Under the pieces are notes generated by a model. The model saw nothing but the letters and a program-made list of their open reading frames with translations, was not told the DNA's origin and made no database searches. Source: Candidatus Competibacteraceae bacterium (GTDB taxonomy: Bacteria > Pseudomonadota > Gammaproteobacteria > Competibacterales > Competibacteraceae). Taken from it: 62,574 nucleotides of DNA. The stretch is from the NCBI GenBank assembly GCA_016712625.1, contig JADJQQ010000020.1, forward strand, positions 1-62,574. The letters run 5' to 3'. The position numbers and the translations under genes were made by a program. This document shows, piece after piece, positions 24,946 to 33,204 of the stretch; position 1 is the first letter of the stretch; each line of letters starts with the position of its first letter.

Positions 24946-25109
24946 ACAATATAAACAACGATACATTTGAGCACAAAACAAAGTGCAATGACTGGATGAA
25001 TCACGTACCGATTGCAGTTATAGACGTATGGCAACACTTATCACAACTAGAAAGGACGCTTGTCGCGCTGGTTGCTGATCATGCTGCTAGCGCTGAATAT
25101 TGGGATTAA
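24891..25109 (+). CDS. Hypothetical protein, 72 aa
   Basis: MHTRTELYIMREFKTQALNN, ending HLSQLERTLVALVADHAASA. It starts inside the end of the previous gene after GGAGAA and ends 6 bp before the helicase start. No family. Its position suggests translation with the helicase. Confidence 0.55.
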   Translation: MHTRTELYIMREFKTQALNNINNDTFEHKTKCNDWMNHVPIAVIDVWQHLSQLERTLVALVADHAASAEYWD

Positions 25110-25115
25110 CACGAC

Positions 25116-26777
25116 ATGACCTTTTCTCTAAGACCATATCAAGCCGCTAAAGTCTCTGAAGCGCGGGCGCTGATGGGACAAGGAAAAAAGTCGATTTGTT
25201 TAGTATCCCCAACTGGTAGTGGAAAAACGATTATAGCCGCGCATATCATTCATAGCGCGCTAGCCAAGAAACGCCGGGTTCTTTTTCTCGCACATCGCCG
25301 GGAATTGATTGACCAATGCGCAGAGAAACTGCGGGCTTTAGGGATATGGGATTACAACGTGGTGTTATCAGGACATCCGCATTCGCGCAATCCAAATGCG
25401 CCGATGCAGATTGCCAGCATCCAGACGCTGATTAGACGGGAATACCCTCCCGCTGATTTAATCATCGTCGACGAATCCCATCATGTATGTGGAGGACAAT
25501 ACCAGACTCTTCTAAAGAACTATCCTGATGCCTATGTGCTGGGATTGACCGCCACGCCGGAACGTCTTGACGGAAAAGGGCTGGACGGGATTTTTCACGA
25601 TCTGCTGGAAGTCGCCACGGTGCCTGACTTGATTGACGGCGGCTTCCTGGTGACTCCAACGTGTCTAGGACCATCGCCGGAAGCGGCGGCAAAGCTCAAA
25701 TCCGCACTGGCCAAGGTGAAGGTACGCGGCGGGGATTACGCGGACGGCGCGCTAGGCGAAGCGATGGACCATGCCGAACTGGTGGGAGATATTGTCGAGC
25801 ATTGGCAGGAATGGGCAGTCGGGCAAAAGACCATCGTCTTTGCTGCTTCAATCGCGCACAGCAAGCATATTGTCGAGCAATTCAAGGCAGCAGGGATTCC
25901 AGCGGCGCACCTGGACGGCACCATGTCCACGCAGGAACGCGAGGGGATTCTGTCGGCATGGCGGAACGGCGATATTCAGGTGGTAAGCAATTGCCAAATT
26001 TTGACGGAAGGATTTGATTTTCCAGAGCTGTCATGTTGCATTCTCGCTAGGCCGACGAAATCGGTAGCCCTTCAATTGCAAATGTGCGGGCGCGTAATGC
26101 GTACCGCACCTGGCAAAAACGGCGCAATTATCCTGGACCATGCCGGTAATATTTTGGAGCACGGGCCACCGCACATTGAGCGCATTTGGAGGCTTGAAGG
26201 CGCATCAAAAAAGCGTAAAGTCGAACATACTCATGCCTGCTTCCTGCCTGGATGTGGGGCGCTGTTCGTCGAACGGGAGGCCGGGTCTGTCTGGTGGGTG
26301 GCGGCGACGCAACCCGGCATAGTCGAACAGTACCGATTCATGGCGCGGAAGTTCGAGCGCATGGACCGCAGTAGCCCGGAGTTCACGCAAGAGGCCAAAC
26401 TGATCGTCTGCCCAGCGTGTAGCCATGCCGCGTGTAAGTTCTGCGGGCACTTCCTCAAGCCAGCCGGGGACCGGCTCATCTGCCCACAATGCCAAGGCGA
26501 GTACAGTAGCGACCGGCAGGAACAGGAAGAGCGCGAGAAGCGCCTGCCTCCGGTTTGCATGGCCGGCGATCTGGTGCTGCTTGACGGAAACGGACCGGCG
26601 ACCGAGAAAATCCGCGTCAAGAATGAATACAACCGCTTGCTCAACGTCGCCCGCGATAAAGGATACAAGCGCGGCTGGGTATGGTGGCAGTTGAAAGAGC
26701 AATTCAGCGAGGCACAACTGAGGCCGGTCTTCCCGTGGCTGCGGTCCGAGTGGACTAAGAAGCCGTCTTCTCCATGA
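25116..26777 (+). CDS. DEAD/DEAH-box helicase with zinc-finger tail
   Basis: 553 residues of the SSL2/UvsW-like superfamily 2 type. Walker A is SPTGSGKT, the DEAH-type box is IIVDESHH, motif III is GLTATPERLDG, and the C-terminal ATPase ends QMCGRVMRT. The C-terminal third has paired Cys clusters (CFLPGCGALF, then CPACSHAACKFCG and CPQCQGEY), probably zinc-binding. The family unwinds branched or D-loop DNA during recombination-dependent replication. The frame is intact. Confidence 0.88.
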   Translation: MTFSLRPYQAAKVSEARALMGQGKKSICLVSPTGSGKTIIAAHIIHSALAKKRRVLFLAHRRELIDQCAEKLRALGIWDYNVVLSGHPHSRNPNAPMQIASIQTLIRREYPPADLIIVDESHHVCGGQYQTLLKNYPDAYVLGLTATPERLDGKGLDGIFHDLLEVATVPDLIDGGFLVTPTCLGPSPEAAAKLKSALAKVKVRGGDYADGALGEAMDHAELVGDIVEHWQEWAVGQKTIVFAASIAHSKHIVEQFKAAGIPAAHLDGTMSTQEREGILSAWRNGDIQVVSNCQILTEGFDFPELSCCILARPTKSVALQLQMCGRVMRTAPGKNGAIILDHAGNILEHGPPHIERIWRLEGASKKRKVEHTHACFLPGCGALFVEREAGSVWWVAATQPGIVEQYRFMARKFERMDRSSPEFTQEAKLIVCPACSHAACKFCGHFLKPAGDRLICPQCQGEYSSDRQEQEEREKRLPPVCMAGDLVLLDGNGPATEKIRVKNEYNRLLNVARDKGYKRGWVWWQLKEQFSEAQLRPVFPWLRSEWTKKPSSP

Positions 26778-26859
26778 ATCATGTATTCACAGTAAACCTT
26801 GATTCTTGCTACATTCTATATCAAAATACGCTATCAAAAAATCGCTACAAGGGGCGATC

Positions 26860-27018
26860 ATGCGCGAAGAAACCACTCAGGAAAAGACACGCGGACGGCC
26901 CAAATCCACCCGACCGCCACGGGAGATGATTTCAGTGCCCGGCGAACTTGCGCCCGCCGTTCGGGAGATGGTCAAGGCATTCCGCGACGTGGAACGGGAC
27001 AGAAAGCACTCATGTTAA
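26860..27018 (+). CDS. Small basic protein, 52 aa
   Basis: The ATG at 26860 (MREETTQEKTRGRPKSTRPP) follows AAGGGG. It is basic with an AT-hook-like RGRPK. The end overlaps the primase start by 7 bp. Probably a DNA-binding partner of the primase; no family. The upstream open extension is not protein-like. Confidence 0.55.
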   Translation: MREETTQEKTRGRPKSTRPPREMISVPGELAPAVREMVKAFRDVERDRKHSC

Positions 27019-28187
27019 ACACAGAACAAGACATACAAGATGCCCTGGCCTACCTCAACCCAGATAACCGAGAGGAATGGGTCAAGGCCGGCATGGCGAT
27101 CAAGGCCGAGGTGGGAGAATCCGGCTATTCAATCTGGAACGAATGGGGACAAGGAAGCGCAACACACAAAGAACGTGACGCACAATCCGTCTGGAAATCA
27201 TTCAAAAAAAACGGCGTCGGGATCGGCACACTGTTCGGCATGGCCATGGATCGAGGATGGCAACGACCGAGAGACACGCCAAAGACAGCACGCGGAGACC
27301 CGGAACAGAAAGCCGCGTGGATTTGGGACCATGCCAAGGCCGCACCGAATGACCATCCCTACCTCGTCCGAAAGCACGTCAAATCCCACGGACTCAGGCT
27401 GCACAAAGAATCCCTAACCATCCCGCTACGCAATGTGCGGGGAGACCTGAAAACCCTGCAATTCATCCTGCCAACGCCGACCGATGACGGCAAGGACAAG
27501 CTGCTACTCAAGGACGGCGAGAAGCAAGGCGCGTTTTTCATTATTGGCACCTTGTCGCGTGCGCGAGTGGCGCTGCTGTGCGAGGGCTACGCCACCGGCG
27601 CGAGTCTGCACGAACTGACTGGACTTCCGGTGGTGGTATGCATCGATGCCGGAAACTTGGAGCAAGTTGCGCTGGAAATCCGTGGCGCATATCCAAGGCT
27701 AAGGATGCTGATCTGCGGAGACAACGACGCACACAAGTCTGGCGGAAATACCGGGCAAGAGAAGGCTAAAGCAGCGGCCTACGCGCTGACTGGCGGGGCC
27801 GGCTGGTGTGTCCCTGACTTCCTGACGCCATGCGATGCCGAGGTTCTGGAAGATGTTGGACTAGACCCCAGCAAATCCCAACGCAAAGCGGCAATGGCAT
27901 CGCTACGACAACGGGATAGCCAGCGGTACGAGGTCGAGAAGCCGACCGACTTCAATGACCTAGCCAACTGGATTCATGGCGGAGATCGAGTCAAGGCTCA
28001 AATAGAAGCAGCGATAGGCCGAATTGGCTTGATCGAGGTTCGATCCGGGGACATGCCGCGCGTGGTTCGCCAAGCGGAATCCGAGTTGATCTTTGGCGGT
28101 GGTGTGTATCAACGATCAGGAAACCTTGTTCGCGTGGTGCGGCATGATTTCAGGCCGGGAAAGATTCGATGGACGGTTTGCCGCTAG
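27012..28187 (+). CDS. Primase (PriCT-2 and Toprim-like)
   Basis: From ATG 27012 (MLNTEQDIQDALAYLNPDNR) the zero-frame product is 391 residues. The N-terminal 75 residues are a PriCT-2-like domain (EEWVKAGMAIKAEVGESGYS). A Toprim domain follows with LLCEGYATGASLHELT (the Glu) and LICGDND (the DxD pair). PTDFNDLANW is typical of phage primases. The stop at 28185 lies just after a slippery heptamer, and the helicase half begins in the -1 frame, so a fusion primase-helicase is expected as second product. It makes RNA primers for phage replication. Confidence 0.85.
   Translation: MLNTEQDIQDALAYLNPDNREEWVKAGMAIKAEVGESGYSIWNEWGQGSATHKERDAQSVWKSFKKNGVGIGTLFGMAMDRGWQRPRDTPKTARGDPEQKAAWIWDHAKAAPNDHPYLVRKHVKSHGLRLHKESLTIPLRNVRGDLKTLQFILPTPTDDGKDKLLLKDGEKQGAFFIIGTLSRARVALLCEGYATGASLHELTGLPVVVCIDAGNLEQVALEIRGAYPRLRMLICGDNDAHKSGGNTGQEKAKAAAYALTGGAGWCVPDFLTPCDAEVLEDVGLDPSKSQRKAAMASLRQRDSQRYEVEKPTDFNDLANWIHGGDRVKAQIEAAIGRIGLIEVRSGDMPRVVRQAESELIFGGGVYQRSGNLVRVVRHDFRPGKIRWTVCR
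28157..28163 (+). promoter_or_regulatory. Canonical -1 frameshift site G-GGA-AAG
   Basis: In the primase frame the codons are CCG GGA AAG, giving the slippery heptamer G-GGA-AAG, the sequence used by the lambda G/GT frameshift. Slipping to -1 yields GGG AAA GAT TCG ATG GAC, which runs straight into the helicase frame (RPGKDSMDGLPLGALRL). The zero-frame stop is 22 bp later. Confidence 0.65.
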
Positions 28188-29698
28188 GAGCATTGCGGCT
28201 CTGCGAGATTACCGCGCATTGGCTGACCGAGCGGTTCGCCACGGTATCGAGCTGGAAGCGATGGCAAGAGCGGGAGCAAGCCTGGAAATCAATCGACCCA
28301 CCTATCCAGTATGCGGCCACCTATCTATCGAAAGTCGGCCAATGGCGGGCACCGGTGCTGACTGGCATCATCGAATGCCCCACGTTGCGGCGGGACGGGA
28401 CGCTGCTGAGCAAGAGCGGTTATGACCCTCCATCCGGGCTGTACGTGGACTATGCGGGGCCTCCGCTGCATATGCCGGATGCGCCCACCCGCGCCGATGC
28501 ACTGGCGGCGCTAGAGACGCTCAAAACACCCTACAGCGAGTTCCAGTTCGCCGACCCTGCAACCGGTATCAGTATCGCGCTGGCAGCGACTCTCACCGCC
28601 GTTGTACGGCGATCATTGCGCACCGCGCCGTTGTTTGCGTTCGATGCTCCAGTGATGGGGAGCGGCAAGGGCCTCCTAGTGAAAATCGCCGCCCTCATCG
28701 CCACCGGGAGGCCAGCACCGCTACTCAGTCAAGGGAAGGATGAGGCGGAAGACGAGAAACGTCTAGGGAGCCTGCTGCTGGCCGGCGTCTCCATGATGAA
28801 CCTGGACAACATCGAGCGTCCGGTGGGCGGGCAACTGCTGAACTCGATGCTAACTGAGCCGGTCTGCAACCCGCGAATCCTGGGCAAATCCGAATCGCCG
28901 GAAATGCCTTGCAACCTGACTCTCTTCGCCACCGGTAACAACCTGCAATTCTTGGGCGATATGGTTCGCCGCGTGCTGATCTGCCGAATTGATCCAGGAT
29001 GTGAACGACCAGACGCCCGCACGTTCAGCCGGAACTTGAACGATTGGGTTCCCGAGCATCGCCAGTCGCTATTGGGCGCTGCATTGACGATCCTCCGCGC
29101 CTACATTGTGGCGGGAAAGCCCGCGCAACCGATCCAGCCATACGGGAGTTTCGAGGAATGGTCGGGGTTAATACGTAGTGCCTTGGTCTGGTTGGGGGAG
29201 GCAGATCCGTGTTTATCGCGCGCCGCACTGGAAGAAGACGACCCCGTGATGGCTTCGCTGCATTCAATATTGCCGCTCTGGCATGACAGCATCGGCGAGC
29301 GGGTCGTCACTACGAACGAAGTTTGTGGCATTGCAAGGGATGATTTGCTGCTGGCTCTGCTGGAAATTGCCGGAAGCCGCCGAGACCAGGATAAAGTTGA
29401 CCCAAGGCGACTTGGTAAGTGGCTGACCAAGTATAAGGGTAGGGTTTCCAGTGGTTTACGTATTGTTAGGGGAGAGGATGAGCATCGGAAAACTGCTTTA
29501 TGGAGAGTCGTTCGGTCTACTATTTCTGCGGGGAGTGCGGGGAGTGCGGGGAGTGCTATATACCCCACACAAGGAATTGGCAGTTGTAAAAATGATAGTG
29601 TAAAAATAATACTGCCAAATGGGTCTATAGAGTTGAAACAAACCCCGCACTCCCCGCACTCCCCGCAAGACATCGCCGATGACTGGTGCCCTGAATGA
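28169..29698 (+). CDS. Helicase half of the primase-helicase
   Basis: The frame reads MDGLPLGALRLCEITAHWLT onward for 509 residues. The P-loop is APVMGSGKGLLV, with GVSMMNLDNIERPVGG as probable Walker B region and TLFATGNNLQF as sensor 1. Homologous phage proteins carry primase and helicase parts on one chain, so this is probably made by -1 frameshift from the primase; independent initiation at the ATG of 28169 is possible but lacks a good ribosome site. The C-terminus is low-complexity (repeated AGS and PHS) and encoded by a large inverted repeat. Confidence 0.8.
   Translation: MDGLPLGALRLCEITAHWLTERFATVSSWKRWQEREQAWKSIDPPIQYAATYLSKVGQWRAPVLTGIIECPTLRRDGTLLSKSGYDPPSGLYVDYAGPPLHMPDAPTRADALAALETLKTPYSEFQFADPATGISIALAATLTAVVRRSLRTAPLFAFDAPVMGSGKGLLVKIAALIATGRPAPLLSQGKDEAEDEKRLGSLLLAGVSMMNLDNIERPVGGQLLNSMLTEPVCNPRILGKSESPEMPCNLTLFATGNNLQFLGDMVRRVLICRIDPGCERPDARTFSRNLNDWVPEHRQSLLGAALTILRAYIVAGKPAQPIQPYGSFEEWSGLIRSALVWLGEADPCLSRAALEEDDPVMASLHSILPLWHDSIGERVVTTNEVCGIARDDLLLALLEIAGSRRDQDKVDPRRLGKWLTKYKGRVSSGLRIVRGEDEHRKTALWRVVRSTISAGSAGSAGSAIYPTQGIGSCKNDSVKIILPNGSIELKQTPHSPHSPQDIADDWCPE
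29528..29666. repeat. 24-bp perfect inverted repeat in helicase 3' end
   Basis: The arm at 29528-29551 is exactly complementary to 29643-29666; both are built from a repeated GGGGAGTGC unit. The 91-base loop is AT-rich. In RNA this would form a very stable hairpin around the helicase C-terminal codons. Confidence 0.85.
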
Positions 29699-29895
29699 CC
29701 CCTGAATCCGCTCGCGTGACGTTCGCGTCGTTCCGCCATGACCTCAAGGCGGCGATGAAGGGCGCGGCGATCCGCAACGCCTGGTGCGCCGCGACGTGGC
29801 CTCTGCAAGTCGAACTGGTTGCCGATGCGTTGCTACGGGGCAATGATCCTGAAGTGCTGGCGACTGCTTATTCAACTGTAATAGAGGACAGATAA
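29695..29895 (+). CDS. Hypothetical protein, 66 aa
   Basis: MTPESARVTFASFRHDLKAA, with the start overlapping the helicase stop (ATGA). Helical, Ala-rich (LVADALLRGNDPEVLATAYS). No family; probably translated with the helicase. Confidence 0.55.
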   Translation: MTPESARVTFASFRHDLKAAMKGAAIRNAWCAATWPLQVELVADALLRGNDPEVLATAYSTVIEDR

Positions 29896-30270
29896 ATGAA
29901 GACACGCTCTTGTGATTACGACAAGATTACACAAATTCATCCAAGTGAATTAATAGTATTTGGAATTCCAATACAATCCAGATATGGGGTTGCATATGAA
30001 ATCAAGGAAATGGTATCTTTTTGCTGTGAATTATCTGTTGCTAGGCTAACGCGCTACATTGATAGTATTTTTTATGATTCAAAATCTTGCTGTTGTACAA
30101 TAGCTCCAACAAAAGAGTTGGAATTAATAGGTTGTTCTGATGTTATTAATTCTATAAAGGCAATAGCAAAAGAGACTATTAGTCTTTTCGATTTTGATGG
30201 ATATGTTGACGGAATGGGAATTGAAGATGATTTTTTCAAAGAATCAGAACCTAACGCAGTTGTGAAATAA
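29896..30270 (+). CDS. AT-rich hypothetical protein, 124 aa
   Basis: MKTRSCDYDKITQIHPSELI; Cys- and Ile-rich and acidic at the end. Codon use (ATA, ATT, TTA) contrasts with the GC-rich helicase and VRR-NUC neighbours, indicating separate origin. Ribosome site AGAGGA. No family. Confidence 0.5.
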   Translation: MKTRSCDYDKITQIHPSELIVFGIPIQSRYGVAYEIKEMVSFCCELSVARLTRYIDSIFYDSKSCCCTIAPTKELELIGCSDVINSIKAIAKETISLFDFDGYVDGMGIEDDFFKESEPNAVVK

Positions 30271-30271
30271 A

Positions 30272-30628
30272 ATGCTTTATGAAAGCACGATCCAGAGGCA
30301 AATCATCGATTACCTGAAGATGCTGCTTGCGCGTGGTGCTGTGGCGTGGTTCTGCCGGGTGAACGGTGGAATGGCTCAGTATGGAGATCAGCCGGTTTGG
30401 AACTACACGCTATCGCTACCCGGATTTGAGGACGCCCACGATGGCTACTCAGACTTGCATGGAATGTTATCCGATGGTCGCTACTTTGCGATTGAGGTAA
30501 AGCGAAATGGAAAGAAACCAACTAAACCACAACGGAGATTTCTGGACGCAGTTCGTCATGGCAACGGTATTGCCATTGTTGCTTATCGATTTGAAGACGT
30601 TCAAACTGCATTGAGGATTGAATTATGA
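30272..30628 (+). CDS. VRR-NUC domain nuclease
   Basis: 118 residues. The core GYSDLHGMLSDGRYFAIEVK holds the Asp and E-x-K catalytic residues of the VRR-NUC branch of PD-(D/E)xK nucleases, preceded by a conserved N-terminal helix and followed by the Q-RRFLD helix (KPQRRFLDAVRHG). Phage VRR-NUC proteins resolve or process branched DNA during replication and packaging. It overlaps the next gene by 4 bp. Confidence 0.8.
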   Translation: MLYESTIQRQIIDYLKMLLARGAVAWFCRVNGGMAQYGDQPVWNYTLSLPGFEDAHDGYSDLHGMLSDGRYFAIEVKRNGKKPTKPQRRFLDAVRHGNGIAIVAYRFEDVQTALRIEL

Positions 30629-30918
30629 GATTTGACCATCCTGACGGTAAAACGGCTTTTTTTGTCAACGAAAGCACCATCGTAATCGGTGAACTTGATT
30701 ATGCTGGAAGGCGGTATAATGGCCCAAGATGGGTTAGCATCGGGCATATAGGGTCAAGTCATGGCTTGCTCATTGGTCCTACAGAGTGGAAAGGGTTTTT
30801 AAGCATTGTCCATGAAATAGATAAATTCATAGAAGACCTTGACAATAAAAGCGACGGAGAACAGGAATGCACTACCAGCCCATGCAACCCGACAAGCGAT
30901 TCAAGTACGGCGATCTAG
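30625..30918 (+). CDS. Hypothetical protein, 97 aa
   Basis: MRFDHPDGKTAFFVNESTIV, then GELDYAGRRYNGPRWVSIGH; strand-rich. Overlaps the VRR-NUC stop and the following start. No known family. Confidence 0.5.
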   Translation: MRFDHPDGKTAFFVNESTIVIGELDYAGRRYNGPRWVSIGHIGSSHGLLIGPTEWKGFLSIVHEIDKFIEDLDNKSDGEQECTTSPCNPTSDSSTAI

Positions 30919-31082
30919 TTCTTTTCATGCCCCCGCCAGCCGCTTACTCGAAACAATGCAAGCAAGCACGTTGCGTCGGTAAAAAAGGATTTATTGCAAA
31001 AATGCAATCCGAAGAATACGGATTAGTTGTTTTCCCGGATGGTCCATGCCTTTTAAATCTGCGATACTGTGAGAAGCAATGA
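30867..31082 (+). CDS. PPP-AYS-motif small protein, copy 1, 71 aa
   Basis: MHYQPMQPDKRFKYGDLVLF, then MPPPAAYSKQCKQARCVGKK and LLNLRYCEKQ. It is clearly related to the gene at 34137, which shares PPP-x-AYS, SKQA-x-C and NL-x-YCE. SH3-like beta pattern; function unknown. Confidence 0.55.
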   Translation: MHYQPMQPDKRFKYGDLVLFMPPPAAYSKQCKQARCVGKKGFIAKMQSEEYGLVVFPDGPCLLNLRYCEKQ

Positions 31083-31273
31083 TGGCAATATCGAACAAAG
31101 ACAGTGCTCATCGTGCATTCATTGATGCCATTATTGATGAAATAAGGAAGATGCGAATCATTCAAGAAAAGTGCGATTTTTGCGGTAAGCCGGAAAATCC
31201 AGATAAACTATATCCAGAAGAGGCCGGGGACTTTGCTTGCGAAGATTGCATGAAGAAATGGGGGGAACTATGA
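31079..31273 (+). CDS. Small zinc-finger protein, 64 aa
   Basis: The C-terminal part has CDFCGKPENPDKLYPEEAGD followed by FACEDCMKKWGEL: two C-x2-C pairs as in a treble-clef or DksA-like zinc finger. Starts ATGATG overlapping the previous stop; overlaps the next start. Possibly a regulator; the family is not certain. Confidence 0.55.
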   Translation: MMAISNKDSAHRAFIDAIIDEIRKMRIIQEKCDFCGKPENPDKLYPEEAGDFACEDCMKKWGEL

Positions 31274-31482
31274 TGCACCAATCATCCTTCACGAACATCA
31301 CGGGTTACGGTTTAGGTATTTCCTATAATCATCGCCGCGATCCAATCTTGGTTTGCCCGCATTGCAAGCGCGCTGTCATGGACTTTGTTGAAACAAAAGA
31401 CGGAAAGCCATTTAGCATTTACCGATGCAAAACATGCGGCGATGTCGTGGCGATTTGGAGCGAGGTGGTGAATGAGTATTAA
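31270..31482 (+). CDS. Small zinc-ribbon protein, 70 aa
   Basis: From ATG 31270 (MMHQSSFTNITGYGLGISYN), with CPHC and CKTC forming a zinc ribbon. The start overlaps the previous stop and the end overlaps the next start. Function unknown; probably nucleic-acid binding. Confidence 0.5.
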   Translation: MMHQSSFTNITGYGLGISYNHRRDPILVCPHCKRAVMDFVETKDGKPFSIYRCKTCGDVVAIWSEVVNEY

Positions 31483-31699
31483 ATACAACAAGCCTGAAGA
31501 CGTACCTAACGCGGTCCTGCGTGAAAGGCTTAATGCGTTGTCCGATGCGGTGGCGCGCGGCAAAGCGGCAATCGCTGATGAGTTCACTAGGAGAATTCCC
31601 GCTGAAGTTGACCGAGACGCCGATATTGTTCTCTCTGAAGCGGCGCGTCGCGTTAAAATTCTTAAAGAGATATTGCATCAAGCTGATCAGGAGGGATGA
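31472..31699 (+). CDS. Hypothetical protein, 75 aa
   Basis: MSIKYNKPEDVPNAVLRERL, helical and charged (SEAARRVKILKEILHQADQE). GAGG ribosome site inside the upstream gene. No family. Confidence 0.5.
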   Translation: MSIKYNKPEDVPNAVLRERLNALSDAVARGKAAIADEFTRRIPAEVDRDADIVLSEAARRVKILKEILHQADQEG

Positions 31700-31702
31700 T
31701 CC

Positions 31703-31927
31703 ATGGCAAGCCACCGCAAGCGCCCCAAGCGCACCTCCAACCGGCTCCCGAAGAACCTTTACGCGGTCCTGGACGGAGACCTATCCAGCCTACGGGCCAC
31801 GGTTGGCGATTTAAGCCGCCAAATCGGGTCAGGAAGCCACTCTACGAAGGAGGCCGCTAGGGGTGCCAAGGGTACGTCAGGAAAACGCCTAGAATCGCAA
31901 AATTTACTGTTCGAGGGGAAGTCATGA
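31703..31927 (+). CDS. Basic hypothetical protein, 74 aa
   Basis: MASHRKRPKRTSNRLPKNLY; strongly basic N-terminus, polar C-terminus. Follows GGAGG. The 4-bp overlap with the next gene marks one operon. No family. Confidence 0.5.
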   Translation: MASHRKRPKRTSNRLPKNLYAVLDGDLSSLRATVGDLSRQIGSGSHSTKEAARGAKGTSGKRLESQNLLFEGKS

Positions 31928-32121
31928 AGCCATCAACTTTTGAGGTCGGTGACCGGGCGCGCAAAGTCGGGGGCAGCTATCAGGCAACCGGAACCATCCT
32001 CGCCGTGTTTATCACTCGAAACGGCGAACAGCGGTTCGTGTTCGACTTCGATGAGCCGCCTGGCTTGTTGCATATCTTCGGGCCGGCACAGATTGAGCCG
32101 ATTGAGGAAACGTCGGAGTAA
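31924..32121 (+). CDS. Small SH3-like hypothetical protein, 65 aa
   Basis: MKPSTFEVGDRARKVGGSYQ then ATGTILAVFITRNGEQRFVF: the V-GD-x-A-K-V and following strands suggest a KOW/SH3-type small barrel, common in phage regulators. It is the last gene before the truncated TnpB element. Confidence 0.5.
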   Translation: MKPSTFEVGDRARKVGGSYQATGTILAVFITRNGEQRFVFDFDEPPGLLHIFGPAQIEPIEETSE

Positions 32122-32126
32122 CGGTT

Positions 32127-32146
32127 CCCCGCCCTAAAGGACGGGG
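32127..32146 (-). ncRNA. Right-end hairpin of a TnpB element (likely omega-RNA 3' end)
   Basis: On the minus strand CCCCGTCC-TTTA-GGGCGGGG follows GTGGAAAG, a typical right-end stem of IS200/IS605-group TnpB elements, where the omega-RNA scaffold ends. It closely resembles the hairpins at 34375 and 35664. Confidence 0.5.
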
Positions 32147-32192
32147 CTTTCCACTGCACCAGGGACACACTGATGCGCGAACAGAGGCATTG

Positions 32193-32603
32193 TTACAGCA
32201 ATTTTTCTTTTGAGAGAAATAAAGAAGTATGCTTTGCAAGCTCGTATACCGATTCAGGCAGATGAGACCTATCTGTATGAGAGATTCTTTCTCTGAGATA
32301 CGTTATCGCAGAATCTGCTTGAGTTCTTTTTTCTTGGAGAAAAGGAAGAATTGCCTCAAGGAATACAAGCTGTTCATTGAAACTTCCTATTTGCCAAGAA
32401 TGAAGCGGTTTATTAACGAATTTCTTAGCATGATGAATATGTCCGCCAAATACTGCTTGATATTTTTCAAGGATTGGCAAATAAGAAATGCTTATTTGCA
32501 CACAAAGTCTTGGTATGCGTTTTCCTTCTATATGCTTCCTCATAGAGATACATCCTTCACCATCAAAAAGACCAGCGATATATGCAATATCAGTATTAAT
32601 CAC
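32193..32603 (-). CDS. LAGLIDADG homing endonuclease
   Basis: 136 residues from a GTG start (MINTDIAYIAGLFDGEGCIS). IAGLFDGEG is a LAGLIDADG motif with its catalytic acid. A single motif and this length fit a dimeric homing endonuclease, though the C-terminus is short. AT-rich compared with its neighbour. It begins just after the stop of a TnpB N-terminal fragment and takes the place of the missing RuvC half. Confidence 0.75.
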   Translation of the reverse strand: MINTDIAYIAGLFDGEGCISMRKHIEGKRIPRLCVQISISYLPILEKYQAVFGGHIHHAKKFVNKPLHSWQIGSFNEQLVFLEAILPFLQEKRTQADSAITYLRERISHTDRSHLPESVYELAKHTSLFLSKEKLL

Positions 32604-32612
32604 AAAGATTCC

Positions 32613-33134
32613 TCAAATTGGATAAGAGCTATTAAGCTGATCCGGCGTCAACAAGGCGGGATCGTCGAAATCACAGACCGCAGCGATATACCAGTGCCCA
32701 CGGACAAACATCAAATCCACTTCGCCCTTGCGGTGTTCAAGCAAACGGCGCTGATGGTCGCCACAGACATAGCTAACCTTGATTCGTCCGTGCAGAGTCC
32801 AGATCGACACTTGCTCATCGGAGACAAGCCGGAACAACCGATCATCGTAGGGCTGTGCCCCCAAAGAGCGAAAAACGCGCTGCGTTTTCTTATCGAGCTT
32901 GTAGGCATCGGCCACTTTGGCAATACAGCGCACGGATACCTGAGAAGCAAGGTTAAAGCGTTCTCGCGTTTCCTGATACACCAGTTTGTGCAAATCAAAC
33001 TGCCGGAACATTTCTGCTCCCCATGCCTGCTCCGAAATCCAGTTACAAGCCGCATTGCATCGCTCCAGCGTTTGCTGGAGCAGATCCGCTTGTTCGGGCG
33101 TCGGCTGCAGTTTGATGTTAGCGACAAGTTTCAT
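32613..33134 (-). pseudogene. TnpB N-terminal half, truncated before RuvC-I
   Basis: 173 residues beginning MKLVANIKLQPTPEQADLLQ, then TLERCNAACNWISEQAWG, the standard start of IS605-group TnpB. It ends FDDPALLTPDQLNSSYPI, at the point where the RuvC-I segment (G-x-D-x-G) should follow. The catalytic half and the zinc finger are absent. A homing endonuclease gene follows after 10 bp and an element-end hairpin after that. Decayed element, or RNA/DNA-binding half kept without its nuclease. Confidence 0.7.
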
Positions 33135-33204
33135 AATTCCATATCAATGAAGCAGGAAATCAACCATGTCTCAATTGGCTATGGTTGATGCAACGGAATG
33201 AGGA

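Noticed and set aside
32229..33188. 319-aa plus-strand ORF
   Set aside because: Antisense of the homing endonuclease and TnpB fragment.
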